From positions 2,046,001-2,110,000 of the forward strand of contig NZ_FXXL01000007.1 in the NCBI RefSeq assembly GCF_900184685.1: a stretch of DNA of 64,000 nt. The letters run 5' to 3'. This document shows, piece after piece, positions 24,732 through 32,681 of this stretch. The DNA comes from Butyricimonas sp. Marseille-P3923. Its GTDB lineage: Bacteria > Bacteroidota > Bacteroidia > Bacteroidales > Marinifilaceae. Each line of letters opens with the position of its first letter. The first letter of the stretch is position 1. A model generated the notes under the pieces. It was not told the origin of the DNA. It worked only from the letters and a program-made list of their open reading frames with translations, and did not search any database. Position numbers and translations under genes: made by a program.

Positions 24732-27700
24732 ATGAAAAAAATGAACAGTAATGGCCATTCCTCGGGAGGATTATGGCAAAAAGAATTTAGAATTATGAAA
24801 TTGTGCCTTATTTTTACATTTATCGGCGTGATGCATATCTCTGCAGCCACCTACTCGCAGGGTGTAAAACTGGACTTGAAGGTAAAAAACGCCTCTCTGG
24901 AGAACGTGATGAATTCCATCCGCTCGCAATCGGAGTATAGCTTTTTCTTCGACGACGTCGCCGTGAAAAAAATCTCGAATATCACGCTAGACCTCAAAGG
25001 GGCTACCATCGAGGAAGTGCTGACCTCTTGCCTGCAAGGCACGGGATTCGGCTTCCGGGTTCTCGACAAGACAATCATCCTTTTCAAGGAACAGGCGAAA
25101 GACGACAAAAAGAAATCGTACATCATCGAGGGAAAGGTCATGGACGAAAAGAACCTGCCCATGCCGGGAGTAACCGTCATGCTCGACAGCACTACCGTAG
25201 GAACTGCCACGGATACTGCCGGACACTTCGTGTTGCCCTTGCCAATGCCCAAGGGAACACTTGTATTCTCGTTCATCGGTTTCAAAACCCAAAAAGTGAA
25301 ATACACCGAGGGGAAACAAATCGTGGTGAAGATGCAGGAAGATGTTTCCGGTTTGCAAGAAGTACAAGTGGTGGCATACGGTTCTCAGAAAAAACGGACA
25401 CTTGTCAGTTCTATCTCCACGCTAAAAGCCGACGAGATGAAAGAACTCCCGACACATAGCTTGGAAAGCCTGTTGCAAGGTCATATGGCAGGTGTGGAAG
25501 TCAATAACCTTTCCGGTGCTCCCGGTGGTGGCGGTTCTATCGTGGCTATCCGGGGTTACAACTCGTTCTTCGTGGAAGGAGAAGGCGGAGACCGCAAGTA
25601 TGGCACACCACTTTATGTGATTGACGGCGTACCCATGCAGGCATTCACCTCTCCGATCACAGGTACGAACACACTTTCCGATCTCGATCCTTCCATGATT
25701 GAATCTATCGAGGTTTTGAAAGATGCTGCATCAGCAGCCATTTACGGTTCACGTGCAGGCAACGGGGTTATTTTGATTACCACGAAAAAAGGACGCCAAG
25801 GGAAAGCCCAATTTACCGCCAATGCCTCGTACTCCGCTTCATGGTTACCGGAAGCGATAGACCATAGCGGCGGGAACTTAGTCCGCAACTACCACATAAA
25901 CGCTCTCCGCAACTCGGTGAACCCTTACGAAAACGACGAGGGAAAATGGGTTATACCAACTTCATACGAAGAAGTATATAAATACAAAAAAGATCAGAAC
26001 TATCCCATGTATAATTATTTCTTCGGGACCCCGTTAGGCGCAGGTAGCGCATATCCATTACAAGACAGTCTGAATGAATTTTATAACAATTCCACGGACT
26101 GGTGGCGGTATTCTTTCCGCACGTCCAACGTGTATAACGCAAACCTGCAGGCAAGTGGCGGAAGTGAAACCATGAACTACATGATCGGGGCGGGCTATTA
26201 CAAGGAAGAAGGTATCATGTTGTCAAGCGGATTTGAACGGATAAACGTGATCACAAATCTTCAAGCGAATCCCGCGAAGCGCCTTCAGATCAACAACCAA
26301 CTTTCTCTTTCTTATAGCGACCGGAGTCGTGGTGGCAAAGGTACAGGCGGGGAAAAAATAGAGGGAATCACTGTCGAATACCAAAGACAATCCTCATTAT
26401 TACCCGGGAAAGATTACATTAGCAACTATATGATAAAAGATCTAAACGCAAAAATCGAAAAAAACCAGAGTTACTCTCTCCGTTACAATCTTGTATTAGA
26501 TTATAGTATTATTCGCGGTTTAAACTTACGCGTATCCGGCGGAATCGATTACAATCAACAAAACCAGAATAATTTTGAACCGAGCACACTGGACAAAAAT
26601 TTCCACCGCTCCTATACCAAAGGAACCATCACGAAGAATATTTCCATCTTGAACGAGAACCTATTGACTTACGATTTTAAAATTAAACAAGATCATCATT
26701 TTAACCTCCTGCTAGGACTCTCTTTCCAAAAAGACCAAAATTATTTAAACCAGGGAGAAGCTAAGAACGGACCGAACGATTATGTTCATTACGCCGAAGG
26801 GACATGGGGAGGAATCAACGACGTTATAAATCTCAACCCGGGAGACGACAAAGCAACCAACCCGACATGGGGAGGTGCCTTCAAATACAAATCCAGCCTG
26901 ACAGAAGAACGTATGAATAGTTATTTCGGACGTTTGAGATATGATTACAAGGAAAAATACATGCTCGAAGCTACCATTCGCCGTGACGGTTCATCTGTAT
27001 TTGGCGAAGACGTGCGTTGGGCTACTTTTCCCTCTGTCGCCGTGGGTTGGGCGTTTTCCGACGAATCATTCATGAAACCACTCTATTGGTTGAGTTTCGG
27101 TAAAATCCGGGTAAGCTGGGGACGTTCCGGGCAGAAGTTCTCACAACCTTACCTCGCTCACGGGATCATCTCCGGTTCGACTCAAATGTTTTTAGGTAAC
27201 GAGGGTATGCAACCGGATATCACCGCAGGATTATTAAACAAAAAATTAAGTTGGGAAAAAACCGACCAATACGACATCGGATTGGATCTCAGTTTTCTCG
27301 ATTACAGGCTAAAGTTCACCCTCGACTATTACTATCGAGATACCAAAGGGCAATTGCAACAGGTCACCCTACCGGGAGATTTGAATTACCAGAGTTTCCA
27401 ATGGCAAAACGCACTAGGCGTATCGAACGAAGGATTGGAATTGGAATTAACAGCCGACATCTTCCGGGAAACAGCCGTGAAATGGCGAATGAAGTTTAAC
27501 ACTTCCCGCAACTGGAACCGTTTCAAGAAAAGCAGTGACGGGTTTGATTTCCAAGAGAATATTATAGGGAAACCATTATACAACATAAAAGCATATAAAA
27601 CAAATGGTTACTATAATACAATGGACGAAATTCCCGTTTACGCCCAGTCATGGGGTTTGCCCCAACCGATTAGAGGGCTGAAAGGTATATTTACTCCCGG

Positions 27701-28280
27701 TACACGAAAAATATTAGATCTAAATAACGACGGGGTAATCATTAGTAGTGATATGTATTTTGCCGCCAGTCCTCTCCCACTCGCACACGGGGGATTTATC
27801 AACGAAATCAAATGGAAACAATTCGATATAAACATCTTTTTCATTTATTCCCTGGGAAGACATATATTGAGAATATACGATGACAGTGAAATCCAACCCG
27901 GCACGACCGGGGGAGCATTAAATCTTGATATCCGCAAAGTGACGTCATGGACCGGTCCGGACAGTAAAAATCCGGATTATCCCCGCTTAATAATGTACAC
28001 CGAAGATTCGCAATTCACCGGACGATATGATTGCGACATAGAGAACGTAAATATGTTACGCCTGAAACAACTCACGTTGGGCTACAACCTGCACGACCGT
28101 TTCGCCAAAAAAATCGGTCTAAGAGGGGCACGCGTATTCATCACGGGAGAGAATTTATTCTTACTCACGAACTACAAGGGGCTTGACCCGGAAATCGTAG
28201 ATTTAGCATCGGGGATTGATAACCTGTCCGGCTATCCGCTACCGCGCAAATTTACAGTCGGGCTAACTGTTAACTTTTAA
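24732..28280 (+). CDS. SusC/RagA-family TonB-dependent outer membrane transporter with STN domain
   Basis: 1182 residues from ATG 24732; the frame is open 21 codons further up. A long N-terminal signal region (hydrophobic core about 26-40) precedes an STN signalling domain (about 50-120). A CarboxypepD-regulatory-like domain follows (about 128-215, EGKVMDEKNLPMPGVTVML). The plug domain (about 220-340) includes IRGYNSFF and YVIDGVPMQ, and a 22-strand-type barrel ends in phenylalanine (TVGLTVNF). The STN domain links it to the FecR/sigma pair. Cargo is unknown; the peptidase and thioredoxin downstream favour a peptide over a glycan. susD follows after 11 bp. Confidence 0.93.
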   Translation: MKKMNSNGHSSGGLWQKEFRIMKLCLIFTFIGVMHISAATYSQGVKLDLKVKNASLENVMNSIRSQSEYSFFFDDVAVKKISNITLDLKGATIEEVLTSCLQGTGFGFRVLDKTIILFKEQAKDDKKKSYIIEGKVMDEKNLPMPGVTVMLDSTTVGTATDTAGHFVLPLPMPKGTLVFSFIGFKTQKVKYTEGKQIVVKMQEDVSGLQEVQVVAYGSQKKRTLVSSISTLKADEMKELPTHSLESLLQGHMAGVEVNNLSGAPGGGGSIVAIRGYNSFFVEGEGGDRKYGTPLYVIDGVPMQAFTSPITGTNTLSDLDPSMIESIEVLKDAASAAIYGSRAGNGVILITTKKGRQGKAQFTANASYSASWLPEAIDHSGGNLVRNYHINALRNSVNPYENDEGKWVIPTSYEEVYKYKKDQNYPMYNYFFGTPLGAGSAYPLQDSLNEFYNNSTDWWRYSFRTSNVYNANLQASGGSETMNYMIGAGYYKEEGIMLSSGFERINVITNLQANPAKRLQINNQLSLSYSDRSRGGKGTGGEKIEGITVEYQRQSSLLPGKDYISNYMIKDLNAKIEKNQSYSLRYNLVLDYSIIRGLNLRVSGGIDYNQQNQNNFEPSTLDKNFHRSYTKGTITKNISILNENLLTYDFKIKQDHHFNLLLGLSFQKDQNYLNQGEAKNGPNDYVHYAEGTWGGINDVINLNPGDDKATNPTWGGAFKYKSSLTEERMNSYFGRLRYDYKEKYMLEATIRRDGSSVFGEDVRWATFPSVAVGWAFSDESFMKPLYWLSFGKIRVSWGRSGQKFSQPYLAHGIISGSTQMFLGNEGMQPDITAGLLNKKLSWEKTDQYDIGLDLSFLDYRLKFTLDYYYRDTKGQLQQVTLPGDLNYQSFQWQNALGVSNEGLELELTADIFRETAVKWRMKFNTSRNWNRFKKSSDGFDFQENIIGKPLYNIKAYKTNGYYNTMDEIPVYAQSWGLPQPIRGLKGIFTPGTRKILDLNNDGVIISSDMYFAASPLPLAHGGFINEIKWKQFDINIFFIYSLGRHILRIYDDSEIQPGTTGGALNLDIRKVTSWTGPDSKNPDYPRLIMYTEDSQFTGRYDCDIENVNMLRLKQLTLGYNLHDRFAKKIGLRGARVFITGENLFLLTNYKGLDPEIVDLASGIDNLSGYPLPRKFTVGLTVNF

Positions 28281-28291
28281 ATCTTTAGATT

Positions 28292-29860
28292 ATGAAAAAA
28301 TTATTAATTCTCATTCTATTTTTCCCCTTGTTCTCGTGCAACGATTGGTTGAACGTGGAATCGGAGGTTTCCGTAACCTATCGCAATTATTTCCAAAGCG
28401 AACAAGATGTTGAAGATATTTTCATTACCATGCTTGGTTATGAAAGACTGCTTTTAGCGAACTCTTTTCTATCAGCACCCGACGTAGTTAGTCTCAAATG
28501 TACCGATATCAGTATAGGTAATAACGGAATCTGGTCTTTTGACCAACGGGCACATCTAGTCAATCCTAAAGATTGGATGAATTACTATGGAACTATATAC
28601 TTGGCGAATATGCTGGAAGATAACAGACATCGTTTCAAGAATATTTCTGAAGAACGTGCGGATTACTGGATAGCACAGGCAAATTTTGTCAAGGGACTCA
28701 TGTATTTCGAAATTGCCCGGCAGTGGGGAGATGCCCCGGTTGCCCCCAGGACGGAAGATGCCACTGCCAAAGCTAAAAGTCCGGTGGACACAATCCTCGC
28801 GTATGCTATCCGTGCGGCAGAAACAGCCTTGATTTTACCGACACACGATCAACTGACGGATGCACAAGGTACTTTGGTCCAAAGCAGGCAATACGCCAGT
28901 TCCGGATCAGTCCACACGTTGCTCGCCAATATCTATGCATGGATGGGCGGTCTATACAAGGAGGACAAATACTGGAAAAAAGCCGAAGAAGAAGCCTCTC
29001 TCGTGATTGACGGCAAGGTTGGCTCCTATGATTTGGTAAGCATGGAAGACCTCATCGGGAAAACATTCGGGAAAGTGCGTGACGTGACAGAAGTCATTTT
29101 CGCCATAGAAATAAATAGTCAAGATGAAGATACTTACAACATCGCATGGTTTGAAAAACGTTACCCGGGATTTGAATTAATCAATTATCCCCATATCGCT
29201 ACAAACACAAACCCGTGGGATATCGAAGATGGTTCATTCACCGGTACCCGGATTAGCGTGGAAGACGTGAAAGCATTGTATCCGGAAGAAAAAGACTTAC
29301 GCCGTAAAGAATATTGGTTAAAACTAGGCGAGAACCCGTTCCCCGAGAATGCAGTAAACGTCGATAAAGAACGTATTCCCGTATACGCCTATCTAAACAA
29401 ATGGCGAGAACCTATTAATTCGGTTAATCCTGAGTTTACCGATAAAGGCTCGTTAACAATCGGCATGGAAGGAAACCGAGTGTACTGGAGATTAGCAGAC
29501 TTGATCTTGTTACGGGCAGAATGCCGGACTCATTTAGGTATGATGCCGGAAGCCGTGAATGACTTGGATCGCATCCGCGACCGAGCCGGGCTTGAAGGAT
29601 ACAAAGGCTCTAGGGAGAAAGAAATCCTTCTGAGAGAGATTTTTAACGAACGAGACCGGGAATTATTCGGAGAGACTTGCCGCTATTACGATATCGTGAG
29701 AAATGGATATATCCGAGAAGAGTTGCACGGGAATTATCTCACCTTGAAAGAGGAAGATATTAAAAACGGAGCCCTTTACTTACCTGTCAGTGAAAGCGCA
29801 TTTACAAAGAACCCATTAATGAAACAAAATAAATACTGGGCAACATGGATAACAAAATAA
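28292..29860 (+). CDS. SusD/RagB-family nutrient-binding outer membrane lipoprotein
   Basis: 522 residues with a lipoprotein signal (FFPLFSC, Cys16). The N-terminal NDWLNVESEV and C-terminal NERDRELFGETCRYYDIVRNG are characteristic of SusD/RagB proteins, with helical TPR-like repeats between. It forms the lid on the SusC barrel at the cell surface. No carbohydrate-binding specificity can be read from sequence. Its stop overlaps the next gene by 16 bp. Confidence 0.93.
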   Translation: MKKLLILILFFPLFSCNDWLNVESEVSVTYRNYFQSEQDVEDIFITMLGYERLLLANSFLSAPDVVSLKCTDISIGNNGIWSFDQRAHLVNPKDWMNYYGTIYLANMLEDNRHRFKNISEERADYWIAQANFVKGLMYFEIARQWGDAPVAPRTEDATAKAKSPVDTILAYAIRAAETALILPTHDQLTDAQGTLVQSRQYASSGSVHTLLANIYAWMGGLYKEDKYWKKAEEEASLVIDGKVGSYDLVSMEDLIGKTFGKVRDVTEVIFAIEINSQDEDTYNIAWFEKRYPGFELINYPHIATNTNPWDIEDGSFTGTRISVEDVKALYPEEKDLRRKEYWLKLGENPFPENAVNVDKERIPVYAYLNKWREPINSVNPEFTDKGSLTIGMEGNRVYWRLADLILLRAECRTHLGMMPEAVNDLDRIRDRAGLEGYKGSREKEILLREIFNERDRELFGETCRYYDIVRNGYIREELHGNYLTLKEEDIKNGALYLPVSESAFTKNPLMKQNKYWATWITK

Positions 29861-30540
29861 TAAATACACTTAAAGGAGTGGCGTTCCTATTACTGGTCAG
29901 CCTATACTCTTGTACCGACTATAATTATATTGACGGCGGATTAGCAAACGGAGTACATGATTGTACAATGTGGGAATATTTCGAAAATCAAGCCCAAGAT
30001 TGGGATTCCACGATGGTTATGATCGAACACGCCGGAATGAAATCTTATTTCGACGGTAGCGGACAATACAAGCAGATCACCTTTTTCGGCATTACCGATA
30101 TAACCATTGCCAGGTTTATATTGCAACATAACAGCGAACTGGACTCCAAGCAAGACATGGGACTACCCGTGGACGAGAATGCCTACTGGCACAGAGTGAA
30201 AGATATGCCGGCGGATTCTTGTGCCGCTATATTGAAAAAATTAATCGTGCCCGAACAACGAATCATGTTAAAAGACATACCGCAAGGCAACCGATTAGTA
30301 TTTAACGGTAAATATAAAGAAAGCGGCGGCAAACCATTTACCACGTTGTATGGTGATGAGATTTTTACATGGATGGTACCCGAAGACTATGGAGACCTAG
30401 AGGATGCCGGAGCCAAAGTCCTTTGGATTGCCCGGCGACGGAACACCTCATCCAATTATCGCATTGCCTCTACCGATATCCAGACAACTACCGGGGTCGT
30501 GAACTCGATGGATTACGGCTTCACAATGGGAAACTTTTAA
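29845..30540 (+). CDS. Fasciclin (FAS1)-like lipoprotein
   Basis: 231 residues with a lipoprotein signal (LVSLYSC, Cys23). A single FAS1-like domain is seen: a start like TMWEYFENQAQDWDSTMVMI, a middle FFGITDITIARF, and an end DIQTTTGVVNSMDYG resembling the usual closing strand of FAS1. It probably sits on the cell surface as an accessory to SusCD, in the position where other loci have SusE/F-like binding proteins. FAS1 domains mediate adhesion or ligand binding. The 16-bp overlap with susD suggests coupled translation. Confidence 0.7.
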   Translation: MDNKIINTLKGVAFLLLVSLYSCTDYNYIDGGLANGVHDCTMWEYFENQAQDWDSTMVMIEHAGMKSYFDGSGQYKQITFFGITDITIARFILQHNSELDSKQDMGLPVDENAYWHRVKDMPADSCAAILKKLIVPEQRIMLKDIPQGNRLVFNGKYKESGGKPFTTLYGDEIFTWMVPEDYGDLEDAGAKVLWIARRRNTSSNYRIASTDIQTTTGVVNSMDYGFTMGNF

Positions 30541-30552
30541 ATTGAAAGAACG

Positions 30553-31338
30553 ATGAAAAAATTGATCTATTTATTAGTATTCGTTGTCACGGGATTATTA
30601 TCCTCATGCCACGATATCACAGTGGGTTACTTGATTGTCGACGAAACGGCAGGCTACCCCCTAGATACAATGATTGTTATCACGAAAGCGGAAAACGAGT
30701 TACAAAGATTGAAAAATATAGATGCGTCATTTTACCTGGAAAGTCAGGAAATACAAGACAAAATGGAAGAACTTCAAGACCAAATTTATGATATCCAAAA
30801 CAACTCGGACTACTGGGACAAACTAGACGAGGCTATGGATGATCCCGACTTTGACTGGTTCGATCCCGACGCCTACGATAAACTAGTAGCCAGACTAGAT
30901 GATGAATACGGGATCACCCCACTCCAAACAGAGCTTGATGAATTAGATTTAAACTTGAAGAATCTCGCAACCGAAATGGGTTTTGGCTCTTTAGACATTC
31001 TGAGAAACGATATCGAAACATGGCAAAACAAGGTTGATTATAAACTCCCGTATCTTTCATCCTCAATCGACGGAGTTCTGGGAACAGACATTTTATATTT
31101 CCGCGTCATCAACGTGAAAAGCGATAATTCGGAAAACGCAGCCAAGTTTATGGATTACGTCGAGGTAAAAGGGAAAGGACAAATTAACGTAAAATATAAT
31201 CCGGAAGTACCTGCCGGAACGTATCTCCTAACCCTTGAAGTAGAGAATGAAGGAAGATCGAAGATTATCGAAGATGTATTCACGGTAATCTTAAAAGATG
31301 TCCCGGAAGAAGCCCCCATTCCTATACCGGGCGAATAA
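30553..31338 (+). CDS. Lipoprotein of unknown function with coiled-coil and C-terminal beta domain
   Basis: 261 residues with a lipoprotein signal (GLLSSC, Cys19). Residues about 45-155 are rich in charged heptads (SQEIQDKMEELQDQIYDIQ, LQTELDELDLNLKNL) with an Asp-rich insert (DDPDFDWFDPDAYDK). The C-terminal part (about 165-255) looks like an immunoglobulin-type or cadherin-type beta domain (GTYLLTLEVENEGRS). It ends in a proline-rich tail. I do not recognise the family. Its place after the FAS1 lipoprotein suggests another surface accessory of the SusCD complex. Confidence 0.7.
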   Translation: MKKLIYLLVFVVTGLLSSCHDITVGYLIVDETAGYPLDTMIVITKAENELQRLKNIDASFYLESQEIQDKMEELQDQIYDIQNNSDYWDKLDEAMDDPDFDWFDPDAYDKLVARLDDEYGITPLQTELDELDLNLKNLATEMGFGSLDILRNDIETWQNKVDYKLPYLSSSIDGVLGTDILYFRVINVKSDNSENAAKFMDYVEVKGKGQINVKYNPEVPAGTYLLTLEVENEGRSKIIEDVFTVILKDVPEEAPIPIPGE

Positions 31339-31341
31339 TTT

Positions 31342-31375
31342 AAAAGATTGCGACAAAATTTTGTCGCAATCTTTT
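31342..31375 (+). terminator. Perfect palindrome terminator inside the SusCD locus
   Basis: A 34-base perfect palindrome with the core GATTGCGACAAAATTTTGTC, flanked by A4 and T4. It lies just after the lipoprotein stop and 25 bp before the thioredoxin gene. It probably limits read-through into the thioredoxin-peptidase pair. Confidence 0.85.
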
Positions 31376-31400
31376 CACCTTATTATTTAATTTACTCAAT

Positions 31401-32681
31401 ATGAAAAAGACATTTTATTTAATGGTATTCCTAACACTAGGAGTACTGGGAAACTTATCGGCTCAAATGACACTGTTTAAAGGTACATTTGACGAGGCTT
31501 TGAAGAAAGCACAACAAGAGAAAAAGGATTTGTTCGTGGATTTCTTCGCCGAATGGTGCGGACCTTGCAAAATGATGGCAAGCGAAATATTCACACAAAA
31601 GGAAGTCGGGGATTTTTTCAACCCGCATTTCGTGTGCGTGCAGGTGGACGTGGATGCTCAAGAGAATAAGGACATCGCGAAGAAATACAACGTGACGGCG
31701 TTGCCGACCATGGTGTTTATCAACCGGGAGGGCAAAGAAATACGCCGGGTACAAGGAGCCGTTCCTGCCGAATCGTTTATTAAAGAAGCAAAAATTGCCG
31801 CGGGCGAGGAATTGAGTTTCGAGCAATTGTACGAGAAATACAAGAAGAAGAAAAATGATCTGGACGTACAACAACAATTATTGATCGAGGCTCCGGTATT
31901 TATAGCCATGCAACAGGGTTATAATCAACAGAAATGGGGAACCCGTATCGAGAGCCTGTTCCCTGAATACCTGAAAAACAAAAAAATCGAGAACATGGCT
32001 AACGGGGCAGACTTTCTAGTACTGACCATGTACCATCGCACGACTTCCAAGGAAGACCCCATTTTCGATTACATCGCACAGAACTACTCCAAATTTGTCA
32101 AGGAGATCGGGAAGGACAACGTGGCACGTTACTTGGTTTCTTTGAACAACACGTATATCATTCAACTCTGCAAGAAAGGGGACTTGAACTACAAGAAACG
32201 GCTCGAACGGGTGAATGGGGACTTGAAAGACGTTTATTCCGAATTTTCTTTCGGCGACCTTTCCGTGCTGGACGCCATGACATTACTTGCCGATGCCACG
32301 TACAGCCTTTACCGCCATGACGAGAATACGTTCTTCGAGAAGATGAACTCCTATCTTGCCGGAAAAGGCGACAAGGCAGTGTTAAACGATTATTTCCAAC
32401 CCCTGCAAGACATCGCCAGCGTGTACGAGGGAAAATTGTCGGAAAACGCTTACCGGAAATGCATCAACTGGATCGCCAAAGCCCTGACATTCGATAACGT
32501 GGGAGCGTCAAACCGTACCCGCCTGCTGGTGATGATGGGTGACTGCTTGAAAAACACGGGCGATAATGCCAAAGCAAAGCAATCTTATAACCAGGCATTT
32601 TTAGCAAGCGCACAAATCGAGAACAAAATGGAGATGCAACAACTTCAACAAGCCATCCAACAAGCGTTACAAGGTCTATGA
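31401..32681 (+). CDS. Exported thioredoxin-family protein
   Basis: 426 residues with a signal peptide (1-21, NLSAQ). A thioredoxin fold (about 25-135) has the active site W52-C-G-P-C56, the same CGPC as classical reducing thioredoxins, and the cis-proline region ALPTM. Residues 145-426 form a helical, repeat-like extension of unknown function. The protein should act in the periplasm. The next gene, an M16 peptidase, overlaps by four bases, so the two are probably made together and may act on one substrate, for example by reducing disulfides before cleavage. Confidence 0.85.
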   Translation: MKKTFYLMVFLTLGVLGNLSAQMTLFKGTFDEALKKAQQEKKDLFVDFFAEWCGPCKMMASEIFTQKEVGDFFNPHFVCVQVDVDAQENKDIAKKYNVTALPTMVFINREGKEIRRVQGAVPAESFIKEAKIAAGEELSFEQLYEKYKKKKNDLDVQQQLLIEAPVFIAMQQGYNQQKWGTRIESLFPEYLKNKKIENMANGADFLVLTMYHRTTSKEDPIFDYIAQNYSKFVKEIGKDNVARYLVSLNNTYIIQLCKKGDLNYKKRLERVNGDLKDVYSEFSFGDLSVLDAMTLLADATYSLYRHDENTFFEKMNSYLAGKGDKAVLNDYFQPLQDIASVYEGKLSENAYRKCINWIAKALTFDNVGASNRTRLLVMMGDCLKNTGDNAKAKQSYNQAFLASAQIENKMEMQQLQQAIQQALQGL

